Of a DNA stretch of 64,000 nt, positions 41,485-51,318 are shown in pieces. Origin of the DNA: Paenibacillus sp. J2TS4. Its GTDB lineage: Bacteria; Bacillota; Bacilli; Paenibacillales; NBRC-103111. Under the pieces are notes generated by a model, which worked only from the letters and a program-made list of their open reading frames with translations, was not told where the DNA came from and searched no databases. Each line of letters begins with the position of its first letter. The first letter of the stretch is position 1. The position numbers and the translations under genes were made by a program. Location: the NCBI RefSeq assembly GCF_018403245.1, contig NZ_BOSH01000005.1, positions 1 through 64,000 of the forward strand. Reading direction: 5' to 3'.

Positions 41485-42543
41485 TCACTGATTGGCTTCC
41501 TCACGGGTCACTCCATCCTCGCCGAACCAAAACCAGAAACCCCAATCCGCATAGCTTCCATTAATTTGATAATAGACCTTCTCCACTCGAGAATCACTAA
41601 AGACAACATCGTTCAATAGATTGTGGAGCTTTTGATAATCGATTATATATAGAGGTCCCAGCTGCTGCACCATTTCTTCATTAAAATCTACAACCACGAC
41701 CCCCTCATTTTCTACCACAGTATTAAGCCATTCCGGTTCGCTCGATTTTTGCGCGAATTCTGTCCCCTGCGGCGGATTAGCCAGCAGCTCGCGAAGCTGT
41801 TTCTCGATAGTCGGAGACGATTGGCCGTACTCCTTCACATTGAACCCTTTGGATTGACCTAGCGCTGAGGGGCTTCTCTCCTTGAGAGTCTGATATTCAA
41901 CCTCTCTTACTTTCTCATCGGTCAGCCCGAAATATTGCTGGAAGCCTGCCAAATCAAGACGACCATCCGTCTGGGTCCAGGCTTCAAACTCAGCCAGACC
42001 TACATGGGAGATCAAATAATCCGGAATAGTATAAGCTGCATGATCAAATACATGGTACTCGGGAGGAATCGGCGGAAGTCCCCAGACCTCGTAATATTTC
42101 ACAATCAATTCCACATCCAGATCTGTCAGCTCAAAGGCTTCCTGGAAATGGGCTAAAGTAACCTCCTCGGTCTTGCGAATCCAATTGAAGTAATTTCCAA
42201 TTCCAACATGGTAGACGAGTCCTGAGGGGATAGGATTATTTCCCGCCTCCTCGCCTTCCCACCCTTGGGGAAGATCGATCGTAATTTGAGTGTCCTCATA
42301 GCTCGAGCCATGAATATACCCCACCTCCGCACCTAGCCGTTCAGCAACCAGCCGAAGGGGAACATAAGCGTCATCGTCATAATTCAAAATAGCATATTCC
42401 TCGGATAGATCCTGTTTTTCCCCATTGATGATCAGTTGGACTGGGTATAGTGCGGCCTTGATATAATCAGCAGCAAAAGCAGTCGTAGCTCCCGCTACTA
42501 TTGCGCCGGCTATCAGCCCGGACAGAAACATCCTTTTTTTCAT
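41485..42543 (-). CDS. Secreted protein with N-terminal stalk (copper amine oxidase N) domain
   Basis: The product of 352 residues begins with a signal peptide (KKRMFLSGLIAGAIVAGATT, cleavage likely after AFA). Residues about 30-100 form a stalk/Cu_amine_oxidN1 domain: PVQLIINGEKQDLS and DDAYVPLRLVAERLGAEVGY. The remainder is mostly unassigned; the last 110 residues (VVVDFNEEMVQQLGP, SRVEKVYYQINGSY) recall the GerMN fold. AAAGGAG precedes the ATG at 42543. It follows the NHL/stalk gene, but a terminator lies between them, so it is probably a separate unit. It should act at the cell surface. Confidence 0.8.
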   Translation of the reverse strand: MKKRMFLSGLIAGAIVAGATTAFAADYIKAALYPVQLIINGEKQDLSEEYAILNYDDDAYVPLRLVAERLGAEVGYIHGSSYEDTQITIDLPQGWEGEEAGNNPIPSGLVYHVGIGNYFNWIRKTEEVTLAHFQEAFELTDLDVELIVKYYEVWGLPPIPPEYHVFDHAAYTIPDYLISHVGLAEFEAWTQTDGRLDLAGFQQYFGLTDEKVREVEYQTLKERSPSALGQSKGFNVKEYGQSSPTIEKQLRELLANPPQGTEFAQKSSEPEWLNTVVENEGVVVVDFNEEMVQQLGPLYIIDYQKLHNLLNDVVFSDSRVEKVYYQINGSYADWGFWFWFGEDGVTREEANQ

Positions 42544-42690
42544 CTAGATTTTCTCTCCTTTTTAGAATCTGGTGATGGGTTTCATTTCCATTTCATTATT
42601 AGACGCTGCTTGCTGGATAAAAGTTGCAGTCCATTTTTGCAGTCCCGTATGTTTACCCCTAATCTGTCTCTTCCCAATCACCCGTTAAGT

Positions 42691-42738
42691 AAAAAAACCA
42701 TCCTGATCGGTCTGCAAGCAGATCATACAAGGATGGTT
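42691..42738 (-). terminator. Rho-independent terminator of the Crp-cyclase-FecR-NHL gene set
   Basis: On the minus strand AACCATCCT pairs with AGGATGGTT and is followed by TTTTT. It lies 60 bases after the NHL/stalk gene stop. Confidence 0.85.
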
Positions 42739-42797
42739 CGTTATTCTCGTTATAGTTCTAGTCTACAAGGCGACAGCTTTGCTTATTGGACTGACAC

Positions 42798-44381
42798 TTA
42801 TCTTAACTTCTCTCGCAAAATGACCGCATTATATTCGGAATCCCATTGTACATCGAGCCCCATTTCTTCAGAAAAGAAACGGAGGGGGACAAAAGTATAA
42901 TCTCCTTCCAGAAACGGAGCTGCATCCAGGGACTTCCGGAAAATTTCCGTTCCATCTCTTAAGCCGGCTAACTCACTCTCGCCGATCGTCATTTGCAGCG
43001 TCAATCCGTCCTTAACCAAGGCGACATGGCGAGCTTCGTCTGTTTCCGTATACAGCACCTCGGCGCCTAGCGCTTCTCCTAAAGCCCGCACAGGAACCAT
43101 GGTCCGTCCAGCGACATTTTGCGGCGGCCGTTCGAACTCTACCTGCTTCTGCCCTAGAAATATTTGCATGCTACCAGTACGGGTCGTCGTATCTGGATAG
43201 CGATAGAATTCGATTTGACGAATGGTGTGGTTATAGGAGTCGGCTACCCAAACATGGTCCTCCCGATCTACAGACACATCTAATGGCATATGGAACCTGG
43301 CCTCGGATTCGATTCCATCCCCGTTTCCGAATTTCTCGGGGCTGCCTGCCAATGTCATCACTCGGCCTTCGTGCAGGTAGCGGATGGAATGATTCAAGCT
43401 GTCTGCGATCACAAGTCCGCCTTCGGAGGTCAGAGCGATTCCTCTTGGAAAATTAAACCGTGCTTTGTCCGCCTCTCCGTCATTGTAATCTCCCTCTTTA
43501 TACAGACCGTGGGACGGATAAGCGAGACTGGCATCACCTGCCACTGTCGACACCGTCCCCCGCTGCAAATCGATGTAACGGATCAACTGGTTGCCGGTAT
43601 CGCTGACGAACAGATTGCCTTGTTCATCCATTACAATGCCGGATGGTTCGTTAAATCTGGCGCTGCTCAATTCCCCGTCTTTATAATCCCCGGCCGGCTC
43701 TACATAACCGGGCACGATCTCGACCAGTCGCTCGGACAGATCATTCAAGGTCGTAACCGTACCGTCCGGAGAAATCTTGCGGATAGCATGATTCAATGTA
43801 TCTGTCACATATAACGTTCCATCGGCCGCAACAGCGACATCCGCCGGGGAGTGAAATCGGGCTTCTTCCCCTTGGCCGTCCCGTTTTCCCTGCACCCCGT
43901 CTCCTGCGACGGTAACCGTGCCGGCCGCCGTGATTTGACGAATGGCATGATTCTCCGTATCCGCTACGTAAACATTGCCTTGCTTATCGATGGCCATTCC
44001 TTGCGGATACTGGAAGACAGTCTCTCCCCGGGGGCCATCCAGCAGGGTACCGGAAGGGAAGCCCTTCTCATCCAGCCATGCCGTCCAGCCGGCCTGCGTA
44101 GCCACATGGCCGCCGGATAATCGGCGGATCAGATGGCTCTTGCTGTCCGCTATCCAGACCGTTCCGTCCGGATGCAGGGCTATTCCGGCCGGGGTCCGGA
44201 ACGAAGCGGACGATGCCGCTCCGTCCTTGCCGCCCAAAGTTCCGCTGCCGGTGACCGTTGTAGTCTGAGAGAGAAGCTGTCCGGTCTCTCCCTTAACCCC
44301 GAGGGAAGAGCTTGCCGCAGCGGTATTCGCAGAGCTGATTAGCAGGATCGATACGATCAACCCCATGCTTAAACGCTTCAT
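42798..44381 (-). CDS. Secreted NHL-repeat protein with C-terminal stalk domain
   Basis: The product of 527 residues has a signal peptide (MKRLSMGLIVSILLISSANT), then about six NHL repeats of 50-60 residues forming a probable beta-propeller; typical units are GIALHPDGTVWIADSKSHLI and GMAIDKQGNVYVADTENHAI. Residues about 395-527 are a stalk/copper amine oxidase N-type domain (GRTMVPVRALGEALGAEV, FVPLRFFSEEMGLDVQWD). The ATG overlaps the stop codon of the large FecR/Fn3 gene (ATGA), which indicates translational coupling. Both are probably exported and act together at the surface. NHL propellers bind protein or polysaccharide ligands; the ligand here is unknown. Confidence 0.87.
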   Translation of the reverse strand: MKRLSMGLIVSILLISSANTAAASSSLGVKGETGQLLSQTTTVTGSGTLGGKDGAASSASFRTPAGIALHPDGTVWIADSKSHLIRRLSGGHVATQAGWTAWLDEKGFPSGTLLDGPRGETVFQYPQGMAIDKQGNVYVADTENHAIRQITAAGTVTVAGDGVQGKRDGQGEEARFHSPADVAVAADGTLYVTDTLNHAIRKISPDGTVTTLNDLSERLVEIVPGYVEPAGDYKDGELSSARFNEPSGIVMDEQGNLFVSDTGNQLIRYIDLQRGTVSTVAGDASLAYPSHGLYKEGDYNDGEADKARFNFPRGIALTSEGGLVIADSLNHSIRYLHEGRVMTLAGSPEKFGNGDGIESEARFHMPLDVSVDREDHVWVADSYNHTIRQIEFYRYPDTTTRTGSMQIFLGQKQVEFERPPQNVAGRTMVPVRALGEALGAEVLYTETDEARHVALVKDGLTLQMTIGESELAGLRDGTEIFRKSLDAAPFLEGDYTFVPLRFFSEEMGLDVQWDSEYNAVILREKLR

Positions 44382-47300
44382 AGTAAGTACTCCTTATTTT
44401 TGTAGTGTCCAATGGGGGCTCTCCATGCTGTCGTATTAGGTGGTGTTTGGATAGTCTCTTCCCCCTCGGCAGATGGAAAATCTCCTCCCTCATATGCTGC
44501 AACTCGAATTCTGTACTGGGTTTCCGGCGACAAGCCGGTGAAGATGTATTGGAGCTGCTCGTCAGCCGATACATACGCTAGTTCATCATTCAAATAAATC
44601 CGATATACTCCGTGAAAATCCGGGAAATAAGCTTCCCAACTAATCATAATCGAATCGAAGGTTACACTCTCAATGTTAATGGTTATAGGATCCAGGCTTC
44701 TCGTTTCAAAGATAGTCTCCCCCATGGCAAGAAGCCGGTTATCCAGACCCCTTGCCTCAATCCTCACCGCATACACCTGGCCGAATTCCAAAGATTGAAT
44801 ATAGTGATAGATTGTGTCGGAATCTTCCTGCAGCTTTTCATCGTACAGAACGTCATTCAAATAGATGATATAATTTTCCGCACCCTCTACACGTCCCCAT
44901 CCCAGATTAACTATATTTTCGTAAGGCTCTGCCATGATCTCTATAGAATCGATCGGTTCTGGTTCTTCTGTCGTAATGACTGTCAACTCACCAGCAGCAG
45001 AAGGCGCATCTCTTCCTCCCATCCACGCTTCCACTCTAATCCTATATTCCGTAGCCGGCAGCAAATCCCGGAACGTATACTGCAGGAGTTCGCCGGCCGA
45101 TCGGCTTTCTACTTCCTCATCGTCCAAATAAATCCGGTATTGTCCGTAATCCGGTATATAATCCTCCCAGCTGATCGTAATGGAATCCGAAGCCGTGTTA
45201 TCTATATTGACAGCCAGATCATCCAGGCTTTCCGTTTCGAAGACGACTTCGCCAACCGCAAGAAGCCGGTCCTCCGGGCTCCAAGCCTCGATCTTCACCA
45301 TATACTCCTGGCCAAATTCCAAAGTATCGAAGGAGTAGAATAGGGTGTCGAAAGCGAAATCTTCCTGAATCTTTTCATCATGCAGAACGCCATTCAAATA
45401 AATCTTGTATCTCTCCGCAGCCTCTATCCGTTCCCACTCCAGAATGGCTCTGTTCTCATAAGCCTCTGCCCCGATCACAAACGAACCAACCGGATCGGGA
45501 TCCGGGTCGGGATCCGGTCCTGGATCTGAACCGGGATCCTGTCCTCCTAATGGAAACGGATTGCTCCTGGCCACGTAATCGGTAAACTGTCGATCGTTAT
45601 CCAACCGTTTATAAAATCTGACTTCATAAGACTGCTGCGGCAAGGCAGCCGCATCTTCCTGCAAGGTCAATATCAATCCATTGCTTTTCACAGATTCCAC
45701 TGAAGCAATCGCAGCACCGGCATTTGGCATCGTAACCGCCGAATCGGTCGGCCATACTCCCAGCAGATAGCTCTGACCACCCTCCTGGGTCACTCTCGGC
45801 AGCACCCCCATCCAATCGCTGATGGGCTCTGTACCGACCGTTACCCGATCCGGGAACGTAACGGCAATCCGCGAGTCGTCCAGAACCTTCGCCTCCGCAG
45901 TGCTGTAGCTTAGTCGCACCGGATCGCTATCCCGCATATTCCGGCTTGCAGCATAAGCCTCCAATGCATGGCCATCTTGCGGAATGGACGGTTTACGGTT
46001 GCTCTCGTAACGTACATATCGATCTCCTTGCTTGTAATAAATAAGCGCATCCGGCTTACTGGACTGCAGCGTAATTTCCGTACCCGGCTCTATCAATCCC
46101 GGCTCCGGTATCGACGTTACCTTCTCCACCTGCGGAGCGGTCAGTGCTCCGTACACCGAGAAGTGATTTACCCACGCCGAAGCTGTTCCATTCCGCACGG
46201 TGGTCGGGATGTACTCCCACTCTCCTTCGCTCCGCTCATAGAAGATTCCTGCAGCACTGGCCTCCGCATTCGGATCCAATGGGAATTGAACCAGAACCGG
46301 CTCGGTAATCGTAAACCCGTTCAGTTGAAAATCGATAACCGGACCCGCCACTGCCATTCCTCCTCCCGAAGGAAGCACAGGCTGAACCGAGCGTAATGTA
46401 ATCGTGGCGCCAGGAGGGATGGATGCCGCGCCAAAATCGAGTACAACCCCGCCCGCAAACACGATCGGTTGATTCGCTTTAATAGGGATAGCCGTATCCA
46501 ACGGAGCTGTGACGGTAAGCGTCAGTTTAACCTTCGAGCCGTACCCCTTAACCGTTCCTTCATAGGTATAAGTGCCGGTTACGCTCGTATCAACCGTGGC
46601 CGGATTCCATTCCACACTTACCTGCCGAGTCGAGCCATTGCTCATCTCTGCATCCACCGTGGCCGGTAAGGTGAAGGCTTCATTCCAATTCACCGATCTG
46701 GTGAGATCTTCTATACGAACAATGGCTCCCGGGTCCACCGGCGGCTTGGATGTTGGAGAAGGAGCCACAGGATAGAAGGGAAGAGGGAGATTTCCGTCTC
46801 TCGACTTCTGATTCTCCTCGAATCTGACCTTTTCCTGATCACTCAGTCGGCTTTTGTACTCTTCCTCCAATTGCTTGCGCCTCTCTTGCATGGCCCTCTC
46901 ATTTTCTCTAGCCAACCGCTCACGCTGCTCCTCCAACTTATCCAGGAGCTGCCGATTCTGGTCCATGCGTCGCTTGGCCTCTTCTTCGAGCTGACGTTTT
47001 CTTTGTTCCTCTTGCTTGTTCAACTGCTCCAGTTCCTGCCGCAAGCGATTATCCCATACAAAGGTATGGGGATCATTCAGGTCGATCGGTCTGTTCAAAT
47101 CCTCATTCACCTGATCGACCAGCCTTCGAAGAGCAGCTTCCTCTGCCATGTTGAGATCCATTGCCTTCTTGGCTATAAGATTGACAAGGGAATGAAGGTT
47201 CTGCTTGTAGTTCTCTAAGTCCGCTTCGCTATCAAGCTTCAAGCGCTCCAGAACTCCATCCGTCATCCCCTGCTGCATCCGCTCATGCTGTTCATCCATA

Positions 47301-48043
47301 AATTGATCGTGCTCGCGATCCATCTGCGCCTTATTCCTAATTATTGCTGCTACGATTTCGGGTGACAAAGAGAAGATCAGGCTGTCCGGATCGATGACGG
47401 ATACACCCGAAGTCTGGTCATAGAACGAACCCTGCATCGCCGGATAGACCCAGGCGGAACGGTCAGCCAAAGCCGCCGGATCGCCTTCATTCCTCGGCTC
47501 CGCATAAACTTTCCCCGAAGCGACAAAGACTCGCGAATCACCGCTTCTGCCGTCAACAGTGACCAGAAATTGCGTTCCCCTTACTCCCATAATCGCCGTA
47601 GGAGTAGAAACCGTAAAGGAATCCGAATCTTTCGTTAACGACTTGGCTTTGACATACACTGTGCCTGACAAGATGTTGATATCCGTCTGCTTGCCGTCAA
47701 GCGCATCCTGCAGCTCGGAAAGATACAGCTCTGAATTTTCACCGACTGTTATCTCGTCGTCATAATCGACAACCGACAGGATAACGCTGGACTCATCGTC
47801 CGTCGCTATCCAATCGCCTTTATTAAGGCTCATATTTTTAAAAGCTTTATAGGTCTTGGTGCCCCCGGCTTTCTTCACCGTGACGGTTCCCTTGACCTCC
47901 ACCACTTTAGCCATGCGTGATGATGCCGCTTCTGCAGGAATGACTGTCCCTGCGCCTAACAAAGCTATGATTACAGCCGACATTATCAGTCGGTACCAGC
48001 AAGATTGCAGCACACCTTGTCTTCGCCTCTGATCCGTTCTCAA
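44378..48043 (-). CDS. Large secreted FecR / Ig-like / Fn3 multidomain protein
   Basis: The product of about 1,220 residues has a signal peptide (IMSAVIIALLGAGTVIPAEA), a FecR domain (about 40-180, VEVKGTVTVKKAGGTKTYKA, AIMGVRGTQFLVTV), a long charged coiled coil (about 230-420, rich in EEQRKRQLEEE), a Big_4-type Ig domain (ATVDTSVTGTYTYEGTV), a ZU5-like region, a DPGPDPDP linker and four Fn3 domains arranged as two similar pairs. TTG at 48043 after GGGGGAG is the best start; ATGs at 48067 and 48100 are alternatives. It follows the CHASE2 cyclase gene by 105 bases and overlaps the NHL gene. FecR domains often read or transmit envelope signals; here it may be the extracellular partner of the cyclase. 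Confidence 0.83.
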   Translation of the reverse strand: MRTDQRRRQGVLQSCWYRLIMSAVIIALLGAGTVIPAEAASSRMAKVVEVKGTVTVKKAGGTKTYKAFKNMSLNKGDWIATDDESSVILSVVDYDDEITVGENSELYLSELQDALDGKQTDINILSGTVYVKAKSLTKDSDSFTVSTPTAIMGVRGTQFLVTVDGRSGDSRVFVASGKVYAEPRNEGDPAALADRSAWVYPAMQGSFYDQTSGVSVIDPDSLIFSLSPEIVAAIIRNKAQMDREHDQFMDEQHERMQQGMTDGVLERLKLDSEADLENYKQNLHSLVNLIAKKAMDLNMAEEAALRRLVDQVNEDLNRPIDLNDPHTFVWDNRLRQELEQLNKQEEQRKRQLEEEAKRRMDQNRQLLDKLEEQRERLARENERAMQERRKQLEEEYKSRLSDQEKVRFEENQKSRDGNLPLPFYPVAPSPTSKPPVDPGAIVRIEDLTRSVNWNEAFTLPATVDAEMSNGSTRQVSVEWNPATVDTSVTGTYTYEGTVKGYGSKVKLTLTVTAPLDTAIPIKANQPIVFAGGVVLDFGAASIPPGATITLRSVQPVLPSGGGMAVAGPVIDFQLNGFTITEPVLVQFPLDPNAEASAAGIFYERSEGEWEYIPTTVRNGTASAWVNHFSVYGALTAPQVEKVTSIPEPGLIEPGTEITLQSSKPDALIYYKQGDRYVRYESNRKPSIPQDGHALEAYAASRNMRDSDPVRLSYSTAEAKVLDDSRIAVTFPDRVTVGTEPISDWMGVLPRVTQEGGQSYLLGVWPTDSAVTMPNAGAAIASVESVKSNGLILTLQEDAAALPQQSYEVRFYKRLDNDRQFTDYVARSNPFPLGGQDPGSDPGPDPDPDPDPVGSFVIGAEAYENRAILEWERIEAAERYKIYLNGVLHDEKIQEDFAFDTLFYSFDTLEFGQEYMVKIEAWSPEDRLLAVGEVVFETESLDDLAVNIDNTASDSITISWEDYIPDYGQYRIYLDDEEVESRSAGELLQYTFRDLLPATEYRIRVEAWMGGRDAPSAAGELTVITTEEPEPIDSIEIMAEPYENIVNLGWGRVEGAENYIIYLNDVLYDEKLQEDSDTIYHYIQSLEFGQVYAVRIEARGLDNRLLAMGETIFETRSLDPITINIESVTFDSIMISWEAYFPDFHGVYRIYLNDELAYVSADEQLQYIFTGLSPETQYRIRVAAYEGGDFPSAEGEETIQTPPNTTAWRAPIGHYKNKEYLL

Positions 48044-48148
48044 ATCGTCTGCTCCCCCATTCTTCATTTCATTCTCATCCTTTATTCCCGATCCCTTCAT
48101 TGCGGCAGTCTATTTCCCTTTAATCTCGTTTGTTGTCCAGGCTGCGCT

Positions 48149-49927
48149 TCACTCCGGTGATTTTACATAATCGGTTACCTCGAACAGGCGGATAGCGGCC
48201 GATTTTCCCTTCAAGCTTTTTTCACCTGCGTCGTTAAATTCAAAATAAGCTTTCGTGCGCTCATACGTCGCCTCCGATACGAGAATCTGATTCGCTTCCG
48301 TATTCGACTCAATCCGTGCCGCCGTATTGACGTGGTCGCCAATAGCGGTATAATCCACCTTCAGATAAGAACCAATATTGCCCACAACGACTTCCCCGGT
48401 ATGGATGCCAATACCGACGCTAACCTCTACACCATGCTTCGCCCATATTTCCTGGCGAACCTGCTCCATCCCGCGTTGAATATCCCAGGCCGTTTTGACC
48501 GCGTAATATTCATGATGTGGAACATCCAGAGGGGCATTAAACAAAATCATCGCCGCATCCCCAATGAATTTATCAATCATTCCTTTATTTTGCAGCGCCT
48601 CACTCGTGATCATATCGAACATCATGTTCAGAAAATCGACGACTTCCTCGGGCAGCAGCTTTTCTGACAAAGGAGTGAATCCCCGTATATCCAGGAATAA
48701 AATCGATAATTCCTTCCTCACTCCCCCCAGCGGCAATTCCGCACCGCTGTCCGCCATCTGTTCGACCAACTCGGGAGAAATGTAGCGGCCAAACTGTTTT
48801 GTAATAAATTGCTTTTGCTTCATTTCGGAATAAGTTTTCAGTGCGATGTTGAGGAAAAACGCTGTATATACAGCCGTCAGCGGATACACCGGACTGATAT
48901 AAAGCGACAGTCCCTTGAACGACAGCCATTGACCGTACAGCCATATTATCGAGAAGAGGAACACCAGCATAACGCTGTAGATCGGTTTGGTGCGCCAAGT
49001 GAACACTATCGTCAACAGCAGCATTATAATCATGAGCGACAATAAGACCGGCTTTGGGGCCATCGTTATTTTTTCATTGTGCAGCAATTGATCAATAATA
49101 TTGGCGTGAGCGTACACAAGATACATATGACTCTCTACAGGGGTCGGCTTCGCATCATCCCCGGCCGCCGCCATTCCGATCAGAACAATCCGGTCCTGAA
49201 AGGTCTCCGGAGGAACCTCTCCGTTCAACACCATATAGAAAGGAATGTTCATGAAATCTCTAGTGACGCCATTGTATTTGATCTGCATTTCGGTTTGTGG
49301 ATGATCATTCAGGTAGTGCTCAACATCCGCCCCGTACATTTGGGCCGTCCGGTAAGCAAGAGAGGGAATCGGGCCCTCCGGACTATCCAGCATGAGCCAG
49401 GTTCGGCGAATCACTCCGTCTTCGTCGATCGCCGCATTAATATGGCCGGTCTCGGCAGCCTCAGCGATAAGGGGAATCGATTGATATAACGCCTGCCCTT
49501 TGAGAAGCTCTCCCTTTCTCACCTTCGTTTCCTTGCCAAAAAAAGTTTCCAGCTCCACGTAGGAAGGGATGATTACGTTATCCATCCTTCCCAGCGCTTC
49601 CGCAAACGCCTCGTCCATCTCGGGGTCCTCGCTTTTAGTAGGAAAATGAATATCGAAGGCGATTACCTTGGCTTCCGCTATATTTTCCAACAACGGAATG
49701 TACACATCCCGCGGCCACGGGAACGTCCCTAGCAAATCTAGCGATTCCTGATCGATATCAATAACGATAATATCCTCGTGTGGCGCCTGGCTCATCGATT
49801 TCTTCATATCGAAATCATAGATAGCCCGGTCCAACTTCAACAATGAATCACTGAAAAACAGGACCAGGCAGAGCAATAAGACCAACATATTTCCGACAAC
49901 AATCAAGCCTCTTAGAAATTTTTTCAT
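48149..49927 (-). CDS. CHASE2-domain class III adenylate/guanylate cyclase
   Basis: The product of 592 residues has an N-terminal transmembrane helix, an extracellular CHASE2 sensor (about 35-300, IIVIDIDQESLDLLGTFPWP), three transmembrane helices (about 310-385) and a cytoplasmic class III cyclase domain (about 400-560). Catalytic features are complete: FLDIRGF (first metal Asp), MIDKFIGDAA (substrate Lys and second Asp), DYTAIGDHVNTAARIES (Asn and Arg of the transition state). It should make cAMP, possibly cGMP, in response to an outside signal. AGGAGAGG precedes the ATG at 49927; the frame opens at 49987. A Crp-type gene lies directly upstream and a FecR surface protein downstream. Confidence 0.9.
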   Translation of the reverse strand: MKKFLRGLIVVGNMLVLLLCLVLFFSDSLLKLDRAIYDFDMKKSMSQAPHEDIIVIDIDQESLDLLGTFPWPRDVYIPLLENIAEAKVIAFDIHFPTKSEDPEMDEAFAEALGRMDNVIIPSYVELETFFGKETKVRKGELLKGQALYQSIPLIAEAAETGHINAAIDEDGVIRRTWLMLDSPEGPIPSLAYRTAQMYGADVEHYLNDHPQTEMQIKYNGVTRDFMNIPFYMVLNGEVPPETFQDRIVLIGMAAAGDDAKPTPVESHMYLVYAHANIIDQLLHNEKITMAPKPVLLSLMIIMLLLTIVFTWRTKPIYSVMLVFLFSIIWLYGQWLSFKGLSLYISPVYPLTAVYTAFFLNIALKTYSEMKQKQFITKQFGRYISPELVEQMADSGAELPLGGVRKELSILFLDIRGFTPLSEKLLPEEVVDFLNMMFDMITSEALQNKGMIDKFIGDAAMILFNAPLDVPHHEYYAVKTAWDIQRGMEQVRQEIWAKHGVEVSVGIGIHTGEVVVGNIGSYLKVDYTAIGDHVNTAARIESNTEANQILVSEATYERTKAYFEFNDAGEKSLKGKSAAIRLFEVTDYVKSPE

Positions 49928-50044
49928 GCAACCTCTCCTAGGGACGGCTCCCCGTTTGTTCCTCTCCCCTGCTTCACACTTTGCCAAGATGTCTACCTAC
50001 TATAAATCGACATTTGGATCTATTAATGTGATATATAGTTTCGC

Positions 50045-50734
50045 TCAGGTTGCTCCCGCGAGCCTTTCCAATTTCGCCACATCGCAGATCGAAATCTTTT
50101 TCTTGTCGACTCGAATCATTTGCTGGTTCTGCAGCTCCAGCATAATTTTCGTCACCGTCTCCCGAACCGTGCCCGTCATATCGGCAATTTGTTGATGAGT
50201 GAGCTTGAGATCTATAATGATCCCGCTCTTCTGACGAACGCCGTGCTTTTCGGTTAGCCTCAGCAGCACTCTGGCAATCCGGGTACGCGCATCCAGAATA
50301 GTCAGGTCCGTAATGAATTCATTGGCTTTTCGCAGACGGTCCAAAGCCGTTTTCAAAATTTTGATCGATATTTGCGGACTCTTATTCATCAGTGCTACAA
50401 AATCCCGCCGCTTCAAAACATATACCGTTGTTTTTTCCATTGTTTTAGCGGATGCCGAACGTGTCTGTTCATTTTGCAATACGGCCATTTCTCCAAAAAA
50501 ATCTCCATCTCTGAAAATTGCCAGAATGATTTCCCTGGAATCGTCTACCTTATAAATTTTGACAACACCCGACTGAATAATATAGAGCTCGTCGCCCTCC
50601 CCTTCCTCCAAAAACACATTAACTCCTTTATCGTAGGTTCTCTTAATAAAGAGAGGGGCAATTTTCTCCAGATCCTCTTCCTCCAGGTCCTGAAAGAAAG
50701 GAAAATCCCGTAAAAAAACAAAGACTTCTTTCAT
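50045..50734 (-). CDS. Crp/Fnr-family transcriptional regulator with apparently intact cNMP-binding site
   Basis: A cytoplasmic regulator of 229 residues: cyclic-nucleotide-binding beta-barrel (about 10-125), dimerisation helix, and Crp-type winged helix-turn-helix (LTHQQIADMTGTVRETVTKI). The phosphate-binding cassette reads FFGEMAVLQNEQTRSASA, keeping the Gly-Glu and Arg-Ser that contact cAMP in E. coli CRP. No Cys set for an Fnr iron-sulphur cluster is seen. The ATG at 50734 follows GAGGCGG; the frame opens at 50827. The next gene in the same direction, 118 bases on, is a nucleotide cyclase, so this protein is the likely receptor of its product. Confidence 0.88.
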   Translation of the reverse strand: MKEVFVFLRDFPFFQDLEEEDLEKIAPLFIKRTYDKGVNVFLEEGEGDELYIIQSGVVKIYKVDDSREIILAIFRDGDFFGEMAVLQNEQTRSASAKTMEKTTVYVLKRRDFVALMNKSPQISIKILKTALDRLRKANEFITDLTILDARTRIARVLLRLTEKHGVRQKSGIIIDLKLTHQQIADMTGTVRETVTKIMLELQNQQMIRVDKKKISICDVAKLERLAGAT

Positions 50735-50857
50735 TCGATAAACCGCCTCTTTTTTCAATGCTATAACACTAAAAATAGAATAGCGGATTCCCGGGTAGAA
50801 TGCACCTGTAAAAAGGAAGGGGGACATTAATTTGGAGGACTATAGTCCTGCTTTTTG

Positions 50858-51223
50858 TCATACTGCGGGCAATAATAGAATGAGCGCCAATACAATCAAA
50901 TGAAAGGTTTGGTCAACGATAATCATTAGCCATTTACTGCGTTCATCCGTAACCCTCATAATCTTCTCATACCAGTAGGCTACCGGCTTGCGCCGATCCA
51001 AAAATACGTGGGAGCCAAACACCAGCAATATCCCCCATATGGACACCCCCCCTGGAATCCATAGAAAAGCAAATAAGGCAATAACGGCCGTATACACTAG
51101 ACTGTGGGTCAAAAGCGCGCCCCAGCGCTCCGCCTTATACTTGGCCATCCATTCGGTTTGCAGTAAATAATCGCCGATCAAATGAGCGATCAGCAGAAGG
51201 TCAAATGCACTGAATTGGTTCAC
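50858..51223 (-). CDS. DUF3307 membrane protein
   Basis: A membrane protein of 121 residues with three to four hydrophobic helices and the DUF3307 pattern: LLIAHLIGDYLLQTEWMA at the N terminus, THSLVYTAV and FGSHVFLDRRKPVAYW in the middle. Its function is unknown. The start is GTG at 51223 after AAGGGAG. It lies 124 bases upstream of the Crp-type gene in the same direction and could be co-transcribed. Confidence 0.85.
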   Translation of the reverse strand: MNQFSAFDLLLIAHLIGDYLLQTEWMAKYKAERWGALLTHSLVYTAVIALFAFLWIPGGVSIWGILLVFGSHVFLDRRKPVAYWYEKIMRVTDERSKWLMIIVDQTFHLIVLALILLLPAV

Positions 51224-51318
51224 GATAGAGTCTCCCTTATGGTTGGTTGCTTAGGGTCCGCCGCGCAATCCTATTGTAAACCGGGTGCAGCCGTCGATTC
51301 TGTAATCACGCTCACATT

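Noticed and set aside
44612..45343. 243-codon plus-strand frame
   Set aside because: Antisense to the Fn3 region of the FecR protein gene; no ribosome binding site or domain.
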